Shown: one piece after another, positions 51,651 to 63,960 of the stretch | Numbering within the stretch: position 1 is the stretch's first letter | How the letters are laid out: every line of letters starts with the position of its first letter | From: Cercophora sp. LCS_1 | Lineage: Eukaryota > Ascomycota > Sordariomycetes > Sordariales > Lasiosphaeriaceae | Assembly: GCA_036250225.1 (NCBI GenBank) | Contig: JAPZLL010000014.1 | Span: forward strand, 1 to 64,000 | Reading direction: 5' to 3' | Length of the DNA: 64,000 nucleotides | Notes under the pieces: generated by a model | Databases searched by the model: none | What the model was told of the DNA's origin: nothing | The model's input: the letters and a program-made list of their open reading frames with translations, nothing else | Position numbers and translations under genes: made by a program

Positions 51651-54359
51651 CCAGAGGAAAACAACTAGACTCTGGCTGATTAATTGGAGTTCTCTCCCCA
51701 TATTTACTTCGTCTTGGCTTTGTTCTTGTTTTTATAGAGATTAGCTGCTTGGTGCCGTCGTGGTTGTTTTGGTCGCGTTAATGTTGGGTTGTGGACTTGT
51801 ATAGTGGCTAGTTCTTTCCACACGTAAGTTGTCCCCCATGGGACGCCTCGCGCACAGGACCCAGCAACTTGTAACGGCGAATTTTAGTTTCGGTCGTACT
51901 TCCGTGGAAATGGGAAAGCCTACAATGTCCGGGAAATTTTATCTTCGTACTCCACGGGAAATGGGTAATATGTAAGGAGATGGGGGTCCCCGGGAATCTC
52001 CCTGACGGGCGGCGACTTTCGAGTATCCATGGTAATTGACTTAAAGGCCCGCCATTTAGTGGGGGGTGGTCTTCTATGGTTTTTATAATAGTAACTGCCG
52101 GCCAGAGATGTGCCTTCCGAACTCTGAGGATCCAAACTGTCACGCCAAGGATCCGGCCCGCGATTCCCCTTACCCCGATTCTTCCGAAATGGAAGTTTTG
52201 AAGCCATGGGGCAAATGTACGCCACTGTGGGCATCGGCCTGTGTGGTGCCAGGCAACCGCGATGGCGCGACCAGAGACCCTGCAGGAACTCGCCCACCAC
52301 CGGGGGAAGTCCTGCCAGCCAGGCTTCGGCCCTCACCACCTACGTCGTCGACCTGCAACTCCTAGAGCACTTAAACTGGCTAGACTGGCATCAGCTAGTT
52401 TCGGTGTACCGATTACTTCATCACCAACTTACCACTGTGCAGAGAGGTGGGGAACAAAGTAAGACAGAGGAGCCACGGATTTGGCTGGCTGGTGAGTGCT
52501 GTCGCCCTTATCGCCGATGGTAACGGTTAATCCAGCCGAGGTCTTTGCCCCCCAAATCCTTCCCTTAGCGAGATCCCCAGCTTGAAAGCTGATGAGAATG
52601 ACGGCCCTCATTGACGGGGGCGCTGTTGCACGGGTGACCTGGTCTTCCAACGCAACAGACCGGCATCCTTCACGAAACTACCTTGGCCGGCCTTGGGCTC
52701 AACACCTCGTCAACTTTCCCCTAGCTTAATGAGCGGCTTCGGCATCAGTTACCCCGGACATTGTGGCCGAGTCGGCCTAATCGCGGAGCGGGCAACGATG
52801 CCGCTGCAGGCGAAGGTACAGGGGTGTGAAAAAAGAGCCACGGGCATACACCGAGAGTCTTGCCAACTTGCCAGCTTGCCGTAGCCCCCATGAGCTCAGC
52901 TTTGTGCCAACTCGCCGGAATCATAGCGACACCCAGAAGGACGGTTACAAAACGTCCTATCCGTGTGTGAGTTCTTTTGGTCTCTCCAAGATGTCATCCA
53001 ACGCTGAATCTGGACCATGAGCACGACAAGCTCCACGCAGTCTCCGAGTTGGTCGACGAAAAGCGACATTCCCTGTCTCAGATACTGCCCTGGTGTGACG
53101 TAACGTCTACGGGAATCAAGGCCCGCTATCGGTTGGTGCTTGGAGGTTGGCAAATCCACCTCGCCATCCATGTCGTGTTGGGAGTAGTGCATGATGCCTG
53201 GACGAGGAGACGGTCAAGCAGAAGAATCGGCACATGGTTGTCCCGCAACACGAGCTCCATGCCAAGGTGATGAGATAAGAGGCCCGAAGTATTTTGAGAT
53301 GCTCACCGGCCGGTCGGACCGCCGTGAGCTGAGCGGTAAGGTATTCGTATCCAGGTGTGGTCGGGGGCGGAGACGACACCGGGCCCATGGTATCTAGCCA
53401 GGGAACTTTGAGCCGTCTTCCTCTCAATGCCATGATGATCTTCGGTTTCTTGGCACACTTCAGGGAGGAGGTCCCGGCACTGGTGCCCTTCACCCGGCGC
53501 TGGCGATATCACCAGTGCCGATATGTCCTGCCGCAGACGCTCAGACGCGAGATGCTTGGATTGGTTCGGTTCGCGCCGGAGGGAAGGAAGGTCAGTCTTA
53601 TGCATCGGGACTAAGACTTGCACAATTGCCGACAGCTATGCCCGCAGGAGACCCAAAATGGGGTGGGTGGGCTTCCCGGGGATGGGCTGAGGTCCAGGCC
53701 CTCGAGCGCTGGGGTTGTCGGGTCCTTGGAGAGATGCTGGTAACTTATCGCCAGCCCTGTAATTATTTTCCGTTGCCTCGGTAGCTCCCGAGAGAGGCGC
53801 CGAGAGGGATGGCCGACCCCTCAAAAAACCCATGGGGACGGCTCGGTAGATGACAATCTGTGGGCCATCACCGCGTCCCGCTCGGCAAGCGACCGGCTCG
53901 CGGGTATATAGACAAGCTATAAACAAGCCACTTATTACGTGCAGACTATTGTTTGCAATTGCCGGAATGCGCGCATGCATGGATCCCGGTCGACCAAGGC
54001 CCTTTTCTGGGGTGTCGACGTCAGCCATCCCATCGCTTGATGCGAGCTGAGGCTGGAGTCCTGGACACCAGCCCCGTTGCTGTCTCGACCCGCCCACCAC
54101 ACCGCCATCACGATGGCGACGATTGCGCATTTTTGGTGGTCAGGTCTCGGTGGGGGAGGGGAGAGATAGCGTCGGCCAGGTGGATTGGAGATGGCTTGCT
54201 CATCCGGCGCCGCCGCCACACCACAAAGGAAGGCGACTTATAAGCCGTGACTCACCCCTTTCCAAGTGCCGGTTTCACTCCATCCTTCACGGAAACCTAT
54301 CATCTTGATTTCAGGTCAACAAGACGAAACCCAACACTCCCTCACTTACTCCAATCAAC
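51651..54359. other. gene-poor stretch, no supported gene; promoter at right end
   Basis: About 2.7 kb with only short, domain-free frames on both strands. A segment near 52118-52160 resembles part of 17291-17886, a likely dispersed repeat. A TTATAAG element at 54238-54244 lies about 115 bp upstream of the next start codon and is a good TATA candidate. Confidence 0.45.
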
Positions 54360-55337
54360 ATGTTGCTCGGTGCTGCACCCATCCTCCTCGGCCTCTCGCT
54401 GACTCGCTCGGTCGAGGCGGTCCTGGACCCTCGAAGCTTCGGGTTTCATGGAATTCCCAAATATCATTTTGATGAGAAAACCACCAAGTACTGTGTGTGG
54501 TGGCTTGACAACACCGGTGACTGGACATGCGACAGGATAAGGACTGAAGTCGGGGTATCCTTGAGTGACTTTCACCGCTGGGTATGACTTCTCTCGACTA
54601 ACACCAAGGCTCCATGCTGATCAAACGTTGTCCAGAACCCCTGTGTCCCCGTCGACTGCAAGACCCTCCCCAGGGAACAGTCCTTCTGCATCGTCCCCAA
54701 ACCCGTACTCACCACAACAACCCGCACACTCACCGTCCCAACAACTCGCCTCACCACCACCACTGCCAACAGGACGTTGACCACCACGGCCACCGCTACC
54801 CTCAACAGAACCCTCACGGCCACCGCAACGGCAACTCTCAACCGCACGTTGACAGCCACAGCAACGCTCAACCGCACCCTCACTGCGACAGCCACCCTGA
54901 ACAGGACACTCACAGCCACTGCCACCCTCAACCGCACGTTGACGGCAACGGCCACCCTGAACCGCACCCTGACAGCAACAACGACAGCAACCTTCAACCG
55001 CACCGTCACCGTCACAGGCGGCGGTGGTGCCTCGTCCACGGCCAACCGCACCACAACCGGCTCATCCACCGCCGCAACCCTGACCAGCCGTTCCTCTCTT
55101 TCAAGCTCCCTGGCGTCTTCCACTGCCAACAGGACCCTGACGAGCACGCCACTCTCTCCCACGGGCACGCCGACGGCTAACAGGACGACGACAACACCGC
55201 CTGCTTTGACGACCGGGTCATCGACTGCGCCGCCTAGACCTACCTCATCGACCGTTACGGCGGGTGCGCCTCTGGTTGGGAGTACGCTGGCGCTTGCCAT
55301 GGGCGGGCTGGTCTTTGCCGGTGTCTTTGGGCTATGA
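54360..55337 (+). CDS. LysM-like, Thr-rich GPI-anchored cell-surface protein
   Basis: Two exons (54360-54581, 54636-55337) in phase encode 307 residues. A signal peptide (MLLGAAPILLGLSLTRSVEA) is followed by a LysM-like domain (YCVWWLDNTGDWTCDRIRTE, VSLSDFHRWNPCVPVDC, SFCIVP) with the spaced cysteines of fungal LysM modules, which bind chitin oligomers. About 190 residues of Thr/Ser-rich sequence follow, with at least six tandem TATATLNRTL-type decapeptides, each bearing an N-glycosylation sequon NRT. The C-terminus ends in Ser/Gly then a hydrophobic stretch (VGSTLALAMGGLVFAGVFGL), the GPI-attachment pattern. A wall-attached chitin-binding or masking role is inferred. The repeat makes a long open antisense frame that is an artefact. 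Confidence 0.82.
54770..54990 (+). repeat. in-gene tandem repeat encoding T-A-T-x-N-R-T-L units
   Basis: The 30-bp units (ACAGCCAC...CTCAACCGCAC...) encode ten-residue blocks and are near-identical at the DNA level, so copy number is likely to vary between strains by slippage or recombination. Confidence 0.75.
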
Positions 55338-55821
55338 GGTGTTTTTTGAAACCGAGCCGGGATGGGGAAGCGGGCGATGACATGGGAACGCACGAGATCA
55401 TGGTGACATGCATTGAGAAGCAGGGAGAGGGTATGATGGGTGATGAAACATGGGAGGGATGAGTATGTGGAGCGTGGGTTATGAGTATGTGGAGCGTGGG
55501 TTACAGGACGCATCGAGCGACCGGCGCTGTCATTTCCGTTGAGCATTGCGTGAAAAAGGTTCGGTATGGCTTAACATTAGCGTAATATTTGGCTTGTAGA
55601 TAGAACAGGGACATTGACTTGATGGAGGGATGTTTATGGGTTATGATTCATGACAATCGTTAGTTACTATTTAGGAGGAGAGATGAGTTGAATCAAAAGA
55701 GTGTGTTTGAGTTATAATGCACGGATACTCCCGAAAAGAAGAGTTTGATACAACTTTGATATTGTTTGCCATTATATCATAGCAGTTATACTGTAGGTGC
55801 TCATCCGTACATCCAATTGTC
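55338..55821. other. intergenic between convergent genes
   Basis: Apart from the 22-bp duplication nothing is recognised. Confidence 0.5.
55459..55502. repeat. 22-bp tandem duplication
   Basis: ATGAGTATGTGGAGCGTGGG plus TT is repeated twice in direct orientation, downstream of the LysM-like gene. Confidence 0.75.
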
Positions 55822-57554
55822 TTAGTTATAAACCCTTCCACCGACCGGGTCTGTGACTTCACTCTCCCTGCCCAGCCTCAGCCTGATCTCTCCTTGCCCT
55901 TTCACTCCCTCCGTCGCTGTTCCTATCCCGGAAACTACCTCTCCATACCTCACACGCACCCTTCCGGCCTCTGACTTGGCAATCGCCTCACCCGTAACCC
56001 CTTCACTCCCCTCCAACAGGGGTGCCCCAAACGCCTTTGCTGTCTCAACCGGACTCAAACTGACCTCCCTCCCCAGCGTCCAAAACCCATAGAATAGAGG
56101 CACTACTGCCGCTGTGCAAATTAGCATTACCGTAGCCCCAGCAGCCAAAAACCCTTGATCGGATCGGAACACTTGTATCGTCTGCTCCTGCCGCATCAGT
56201 ATCTGCTGCTGCACAGGCATGAGCCTGTACCTCTCGGCATCAGACCCATTCCTTGGCGGTGCATCGACCGATTCACCATTGTCGTTCGCATAAAACCACG
56301 TCGCATTCCGCAGGATATCGGTTTGCGATGTCGCCACGGCCGTCCGAAACATAATCTCATCGAGCGTTTGCATGATGCGGTCAGTGGGATCGCCCCACCC
56401 TACGCTCTCGGTGAAGGGGTTTGTGCCGTCAAGACCAGCGGTCGGGAGGACCTGAACGACTTGATTGGACAAGGCCCCTCTCATGTCCATCCTGATGTTG
56501 AAGCCGTCACCATTGGCGAAGACGTGACCGGACAGAATGTCTTCGACCCCGGAGCCCAGGCCCGCGAGGGTCTCGTACATGGGACACCCAAAGCTCCTGC
56601 AGGCGGGGTTGATGAAGAAATAAGGGAGCGTGGGCAGGGACAGGCGATAGGGTTGGACGGGGCCGGGACCTTCGACGGTGGGTGGCATGCCGATGGAAGC
56701 GACAGATTGGTGGATGGTTTGCAGCGTCCCGGGGACGAAGACGGAGCGACCGGTGATGGTGATGGTGCTGGGGGTTGTGCTTGATGAACCATCGGCCGTG
56801 TCGTTGTTGATGCGGATCGGGTAGCGACTGGTGCCAGAGTACAGTCGGCAGGCGTGTGTGTGGATGAATCGAGAAGACCCGTTCGTAGGCAACGGCGAGT
56901 AAGTGATCTGCAGCAAGAGGTAGGGTACCTCCTCAGGAATGTTGTTGGTGGCGTCAAAGGTTTCGTTTATAGCGGTCTGACCATTGTCTTGCGTGAAGAA
57001 GGGCTCGTATTGTGTGACGTGCTCCCATCTGACGTCAAACACGGTTCCGTTGAATGAAACAATCTTCTCCTGCGACGAGTTGCACGTCTTCCAGAGACCC
57101 ATAGCCTCGATTTCGCCCTCGCAGATGCCGTGACAACCAGAGCCCACACCCACCATGCCATCTGAAACCCTTCGGCGAGCGCGAAGCGAAGACAAGCATT
57201 TCCCAGGGCCGTGAAGATGGACACCAGCGCCGATGGTCTCACTTGCCAGTCTTCGGTGTTGGTGCCATCCGACAACCGCAACACAATAACGCATGCAACC
57301 GCGCTGAGGGCGGTGCAGAGTGCGCCGGGAAAGGCAAGCCATGGTAGTCGTTCCCAGACACCGGCAATCCATGGCTCTCCTGCTTGAGGTAGTAGTCTAT
57401 CATGTTGAGTGGAGTCGAGTTTGAGGTTGCGGTCGGATCCTTCGTCTTCGACCCCGACAGGGGCGTACGCTTGCCTGGACATGTATCGCGGTCGAATCGA
57501 GATTTTTGTCGTTTCTGTGAAGATCCGGAGGAAGGAGCGGCGCCCCTGCGTCAT
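55822..57554 (-). pseudogene. DUF3176-like multi-pass membrane protein, apparently internally deleted
   Basis: The 5' frame gives VWERLPWLAFPGALCTALSA, DWQVRPSALVSIFTALGNAC and FALAEGFQMAWW, the family's first membrane helices. The 3' frame gives SGCHGICEGEIEAMGLWKTC, many glycosylation sites in a long ectodomain, a final helix (AAGATVMLICTAAVVPLFYG) and a cytosolic tail. The two frames overlap near 57150. In relatives more than 100 residues, with further helices, separate these blocks, so I infer an internal deletion that also lost the frame. A 44-bp intron could formally join the frames but would skip the CHGICEG element. Gene function unknown. Confidence 0.55.
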
Positions 57555-58845
57555 CTTTTGATGCCTAATCCGAAAGTCCGATGGAGGTTAGTGGGCGGGC
57601 ACAAGTTCCCAGCAGATGGCTGGCGCTCCTTCCTTCCCTTCTGGCCAATCACGTCCACCAAGAGTGTTCCATCGCGCACGCAACTCCGCGACTCCGAGTT
57701 CAGCAAGAGCCGCCCCCCAAAATTTTGAGGCTGCCTTTTCCATTTTGGGGTCGCGTTTTACCTTTCCGATGAAACGATCCCAGGGCTTTCAAGGTCGCGA
57801 TTTCAGCGCGATGGTGATGCATGTTGAAGAATGTCTCGACAACTCCTTGATTGTAGAACCCACCACGAGTCCGAGAAGGCCCCCCGCAAGCCAAAAGTTT
57901 CGATCCTCCACAGGCCAAAATGCGATCTTGGACGTCGATACCTAGTCAACCGAGAATCGTTCAACTTGGACTACGTTGCTGCTCGAATACTTTTCGCGGG
58001 TCTCAACGTCACAAGGGACGCAGGTTCAATAAACATTCAATTCTCTTTCAGGGGATCCGTAGGCCATGACAAGGTTTCCGCCTTGAAAAGACAACATCCC
58101 GGAGAATAGTCTATCCCGCAAACGTCAAACAAAACCTCATTTCAAAACTATTCCGGGCTAGGAATGAGGTATCGATACAGTGTTGTTGACGACGCTGCTT
58201 CGCGCTGTCGTGAGGCGGGCAGGCATTTGGTAAAAACCCAAACAGCCACTGCGGAAGTCGTAGTAGCACAGGGCGCTGGCGATTCACGCAAAGACTACCT
58301 GGAAACACTCGCCAACTTTCGGGTCGAAGCCCTCTCATGGTCCAATCTCGTCAAGCGCAGCAGCAGCCATGGAGTGTGCGTCTTTTTGATTGGACAATCG
58401 GTGAGGAAACGGACGGCGTCAATATTGCGGACGGCAGTGCGGGGATGCAGGTCAGCACCCGATGGCCCTGGCCTATGAGCGACACATCTGCCGATGCAAG
58501 TTGTGCTCCAATTGAGCCTTGATTGGCCGCGTGGACACCCCAATCCGGCGACTCAGCCAGCCACGGGATCACCGCGCCCTATGACAGCGACAGGTGTCAG
58601 CCCCTGATGCCCGACGCATTGCACTATCACGCCAGCCACAAAGACAGCACGCAGCTGAGCTCGAGGCCGCACGCAGCCTGATGACTTTTAAAGTCTAGAA
58701 CTCGCAGATACCCCCTCGCTTGGTTTTGCGTCTCTTTTTTTTTTTTTTTTTTTTTTCACAAACCCAAATCCACCTACCGTTGACCGTTTGGATACATCAC
58801 TTTGGTTCAGTCACATAATTTGTGGTCCGGTGACTTTTCCCAACA
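57555..58845. other. intergenic, no supported gene
   Basis: Open frames are short and domain-free. A T homopolymer of about 20 bases (58735-58755) lies about 90 bp upstream of the following start codon, probably in the leader or promoter. Confidence 0.5.
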
Positions 58846-60812
58846 ATGGTTGGAAAGAAGAGCAAGCGCATCGTCGCATGCTGCGACGGAACATGGATGA
58901 GCTCCATCGGAGACAAGAGGCAGGTCTCATTTCCTGTCTCTCCAAATAAAGAAAAAAAATCAACTAACACACCCTTAGTGGTCCACAATCGAATGTAACG
59001 CGAATTTCCAGGGCGTTCAAGCGCGCCTGTGACGATGGCTCAACTCAAGTCATCTACTATGACCCAGGAGTAGGCAGCAGCGACAGCATCGTGGACCAAG
59101 TGGCTGGAGGCGTTTTTGGGACCGGACTGGAAGGCAACATAAGAGAGGTTTGTTTCAAAGAGGAGTGATCGAGCATGAACTAAAGTTTTTGCTTCATCAA
59201 GGTCTACAATTTCATCTGCAACAACTATGTTGCGTTCAACGATGAAGAAGGCAAAGAGTACCCCGGAGACCAGATCGTCCTCATCGGGTTCTCCCGTGGT
59301 GCCTTTACCGCTCGTTCCGTCGCTGATCTGATCGGCACTTTTGGTCTTCTCACCAACGACGGGCTGGACCATTTCTCGGCCATCTTTAATGATTATGAGA
59401 ATATCGCGGACAACAACCGGGTCAACTATCTCATCGAGCTCGAGCTGTTCAATCCGAACAAGTACAAGGACAAGGCAGCTTGGGTTGCGGCCCGCAAGGA
59501 GAAATACTTTAACTGGCTCCTTGGGAAAAAGGTTTGGTTTCATCCTTCTCTCCCTCCTCGTTTTCCCCCTCACTTTTTTTTTGGGCCTTTTCCCCCTTCA
59601 GCAGACTGACAAAAGCAGTACACGACCGCCAAGCCTGACATCCTCGCCCTCGCCGTCTTCGACACAGTCGGCACCCTCGGCATCCCGCCCGCCCCGCTCC
59701 TCGGAATCCATGGCTCAGCAGCCCAATACAAATTCTCCGACACCATCCTCTCGTCTCGCGTTCAACACGCCTTCCAGGCTCTCGCCCTCGACGAACCCCG
59801 CTTCGCGTTTCGTCCTGCCCTGTGGGAGAAACCAGATAACTCGCCCACCATCCTCAAGCAGGTCTGGTTCCCTGGATCGCACGCCAACATCGGAGGTGGA
59901 TGGTATGACCAGCAAATCGCGGACATCACGCTTGCTTGGATGGTGGATCAGCTTGCGGATGTGGGCGTCAAGTTCAGAGATGAGGTGCTTGTGGGTATAT
60001 TCGACAGGGAGGTGGGATATGCAAAGGTGCATCCCTTTCCCGCAGTGCCGGCAAGTCTGTGGGGCGGTTGGGGATGGTGGGTTAAGCAACGGTGGCCTGT
60101 GCCTGGGTTCTTGGGCGGGTTGGTGGGAGGGGAGACGAGGAAGTGGGGTGTTGATGCCGTTTATGATGGCGTGGAGGTCAGGAAGAGGGATGGGAAGGAT
60201 TGCGAGGGTGAGGTGCATAATGTCACCAAGGATATGGTGGGACGGAGCTGGGCCTTGGGGCAGATCAGGTTCCCACCCTCTGTTGTGCAATGCATGACTG
60301 GTAGTTGGGTGCGGACGCCGGGAGAGACGGTGCGCGTGAACCCGGAGACGAATGAGGATATTCCGAAGAAGTGGCTGTTGAATACGAGCGAGAGGGTTCA
60401 TAGCAGTGTCAGGGTAAGGCTGGCGTGTGGAGGGCTGGGATGGGATGACCACGAGGTTTGGAGGTGCGATGCGCTGACGGGGAATCCGACGAACGGGGTC
60501 CGTTGGAAGCTGAGAAAGGTTGATGCACTGCCGGCGGCGGCGCATGAATGTTTGGAGAGGCTGGAGAATACGCCTGGTGATCTAAAGGCGTATGACATCA
60601 AGAATGAGGACTGGGCGTGGAGCTGGTGGCTGGATGAGGACTGCAAGGGCGCTAAGAAGGAGGATGGAAGTTGGGTGTCCAAGGTCAAGGTCCTTCCTGA
60701 GGAACCCTTGGCTGGGTACTGGGAGAGGTATCTGCTGAAGCTTCACTGTGGAAAGGACGAAAAGGATGTGTGGAAGTGGGCCAGGGACCATTCGCTTGAG
60801 GTGCTGGGATAG
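58846..60812 (+). CDS. DUF2235 alpha/beta-hydrolase (Tle1 phospholipase-like)
   Basis: Four exons (58846-58919, 58979-59147, 59202-59531, 59619-60812) give 588 residues. KRIVACCDGTWM opens the domain, YYDPGVGS follows, and VLIGFSRGAFTARSVADLIG holds the GxSxG nucleophile elbow. VFDTVGTLGIP and WFPGSHANIGGGW supply the acid and His regions seen in bacterial type VI phospholipase effectors of the Tle1 group; fungal members are poorly characterised. The first intron is best explained by a GC-AG pair (AG|GCAGGT); any GT donor breaks the frame. The C-terminal 250 residues are Trp-rich and charged, without recognisable domains. No signal peptide, so an intracellular hydrolase is expected. Confidence 0.8.
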
Positions 60813-62239
60813 ATAAGAAAAAGGAGCTTAAGGGTTTTCTTTGGAGGAGTTCAGTCTTTCGCACACCCCATTTTCGTTTCTGACACAGCGCTCCTAATAA
60901 ATATGACTCTGGCCCGCTAATGCCCTGCTCCGTTTTGGAATACCGCTGCCTGCCTTGTGTTGAAATCCGTGATGTGTTTTTCTTTTGGAGGGGGTATTCA
61001 AAATTCGAAATACGCCAATTCATAAATACCGATGCCCGCGATTGAAGGAGCCATAGCTTGAGTGTATTTGGTACTGTGTTGGCCGATTTGGTGTACGGCT
61101 TTTGTGTACGGTTTCGATGATTACAGTGATGCCAAGGACCTTGCAGTATGGACACGATACTTACAGTCTCCACTGTCATAGGACGAGACTGACTGTTTCT
61201 TGGAGGGCCGACTCACACCCCATGCGCACACCTGCGCAGCCGTCATCAAGACTATTGTTAAAGGTTGTTTTTTGCCCCCGTGTGAAGCTATTAACCTCTC
61301 TGGTAGTAAAGAGAAAACTTCAGCCGTGCCAACTGTATGTACCATATAAAGGGAGGGTTAAGGATGATGGCCGTCCTTTACTCCTTTGCCTATTTACTCC
61401 TCCTCTTAACCTTATATCGCGCTTGCTATACAGGTATCCTACCTACTTATCATGTCATTCCCCCGTTCTAGTTTCCGTATTTGGTAAATAACCTCCGTTC
61501 AAGAACATGGTCCGAAATGTCTAAGTCGAAGGCCGAGTCCCCCTTTCATCCAAAGAAGTAAACAGACCCGGGACAAAACAGCCTCGAGCCCACAGATCAC
61601 ACTGTCTGGTGGACCGAGAACGACGAAGCCGATCTTCAGGCCTGGTGATGTCGCCGGGAACAAGGAGTCAGTTATGGAGAGCAACACGGGCAATGATCAT
61701 CCTTGACCGCGTGCCAACACTGTAATGGGGCGGTATCGTGAGAGCTCGCCACGTTTCTCTATGTGGTGTAGGGAGTATTCTCAAACGGTGATATCAGGCG
61801 TCTGCCGGCGCCGAACCCAGCGTCGCCGAGCCAAAACCAACCCTCCGGTAACAGTAAGGTCGAGTTGACAGCGCGGGTAAAGCGCCTGCCGACGTGAGCC
61901 GACCCCTCCCAACCGCAGAGGAGATACGTGCAGCGGCCCTCGAAATCGACCCCGGCAAGCGCGTTCGCCGAGATATTGTCATTGTTCTTTCGGTACGTCG
62001 ACCTTTGGTGTTCAGGAACCCAGGCAACAATGGGTGTACCGTCAAGAGCCCCGAGGCAATGCTTGAAGTAGGGTGCAAGGTGCGGCTTCCCCTCGATGAC
62101 GCCAGGCTTCTACTTATCTGGGTGCTACGTGCGGTAAGCAATGAGGGCTCCACAGGGGTCCCTGAAAGCCATCGCGACGCCAACGAGCTGCCTTTTGTGT
62201 GGGTACATGAGGTTTTCCACTTTCGTCAGCGCACGGTTT
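60813..62239. other. no supported gene; possibly LTR-side flank of the copia remnant
   Basis: No coding region is convincing. Sequence left of the element's 3' coding end would be expected to hold the 3' LTR, but I could not define LTR ends or a primer/polypurine tract. Confidence 0.4.
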
Positions 62240-63960
62240 CAATGCCGCTAATGCTCAAAAACTTCACGAACTTCACGTTCTCCAGCGGCTTCGTCAACCC
62301 GTCGGCGGCGTTTTCGCTGCTGGGTATCTGCACCAGCGCAACGTGGCCTGCCTTGATCCCTTAGTTGACGTAGTTGTAGGCCACGCGAGCGTGGCGCTTT
62401 GCCGGCCATGGTTTCGATCCACAGCTTGGCCGCGGCGTTGTGGATATTAGTTGTTTTGGGGCCCAGCTTCCCCGCCGTGAGCGTCCCCTCTGCGAAGGCG
62501 GCCATAGTAACCCCATCTGGCCAGTGGTAAGTCATGCCCAGGTCGCGGTGGCCCTTGAGGTAGTGAAGCACTGTCTTGACTCCGGTGATCTGGGCAGTGC
62601 TAGGGTTTGCCATATCTCACGCCCACAAGTTTGCGGCGGAAGCAGTGTCGGTCGCGCAATGCATACTGGGTAGACGAATTTCCCCGTGAACGAGGCGTAT
62701 TCCTGCACAAAATCGTGGCCATCGACGGGTGTTTCCTTCTGAATGGCATCGTATAGCCTCTAAGCGGTTGCAGGCGTTGCAGCTCCGTGAGACTTCTCGA
62801 AACCAGTGTCGGCGAGGAGCATTTTGACGTAGTTATCGTGCGCGATTGAGATGATCAAACACCTCCCTCGATGAATGATGCGAACGCCGAGGAACCATTC
62901 CGCTTCGCCGAGTCGCCTCTGGGTCGCGGTGTATGATCAGGAAGGCGTCAACGAACAAGGCTAAGATCATGCCGTGGCTATTGCTGATGTAGATGGCGAT
63001 ATCGGAGGCTAGTGGGACGAAGCCAAGTTTACCCGTTCCTTCTGACGTGCTCTTGCCAGTTGAAGCGGCTATAATTCAACCCGTACAACGCCTTGCTCAG
63101 TTCAACTATGAGGCGAGGGGTGTAGTTGTGTTTGGCGCCGAGCTCCGGATGTTCGGCGAAGAACTCCTCGAGTATGCCGAATTGCTCCATGAAAATTTGC
63201 TCCCTGAGTGGCATGCCATTCAGGTAGATCGAGTCAAAGTCCGTATGGCAAACGCGGAAGTTGCAGGCGGCAAAAAGGGCGAGGAGGTTTCGCCAGGAAG
63301 ATGATCTGGCGAGTCAGGGAAAAGTTTAGTCGTAGTCGATCCCCTTGATCTGTCTGAAGCGACGCGCGAAGATCCTCGCTTTCCTGTTGTCAAGTCCGCC
63401 GGTGCTGTCGCTTTTCTCTTGCAGCAAACACTCGGCGGAGAGAAAGCGATTGAGGCAGACTTTTGTTGCCTCGCTGCGCTTCACGAACTTGAAGATGTCT
63501 TCGCCGAGCGCACCACCAATATTCTTGAACATGGACTCCCCCAGTGCTACCAATCGTCGCGTGCTCCTGCTTCCTTGATCGAAGCGGGCACCGAAACGCC
63601 GTATATGACCTCTTCTTCCCGGTGCGGCGCAAATTCGGCCGTTCCTCCGATCACGTCGGCGAGCGAGTACCTAATATTTATACCGGACGCGCAGCGAGTG
63701 GAGGGGAGGTACAGCGGTGGTCGTCGCCTTCCCCGGTTGCGGTTTCGAAACCTGCTGCCACCATCTCGACCCAGCCGTTCACGGTTATAGTCCTCGGCGC
63801 CTCCGTCATGCGTGCCCACGCGTTTTCGCTGTCGAAGTTTTCGAGGTTTCCAGACTCTGCCTGATCGAAGTCGACAGGCGTCGCCTTTACTACCATCTAC
63901 AGGGTGAGGTTGGGGGTTCGCCTTCTTGGTTCGTGGGTTGGGGCGGGGTTGTCGGGGAGG
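62240..63960 (-). mobile_element. degenerate Ty1/copia retrotransposon (pol: RT-RNase H)
   Basis: On the minus strand the copia polyprotein blocks occur in order, spread over several frames. RT start: KARIFARRFRQIKGIDYD. Thumb region: IFMEQFG...LSKALYGLNYSRFNWQEH. Then GFVPLASDIAIYISNSHGM followed by LALFVDAFLII, where the catalytic YVDD is FVDA. RNase H: NPSTAQITGVKTVLHYLKGH. C-terminal IPSSENAADGLTKPLENVKF. Frame changes and stops separate the blocks, and the RT active site has lost an aspartate, so it is inactive. The 5' part (integrase, gag) would lie beyond the window edge. Confidence 0.8.

Noticed and set aside
54572..55546. Long open frame (324 codons) on the minus strand opposite the LysM-like gene
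   Set aside because: It is produced by the periodic coding repeat on the plus strand: Val/Arg-rich, with no start context and no domain.
61894..62364. 156-codon plus-strand ORF
   Set aside because: Antisense to the copia remnant and its flank; no domain.
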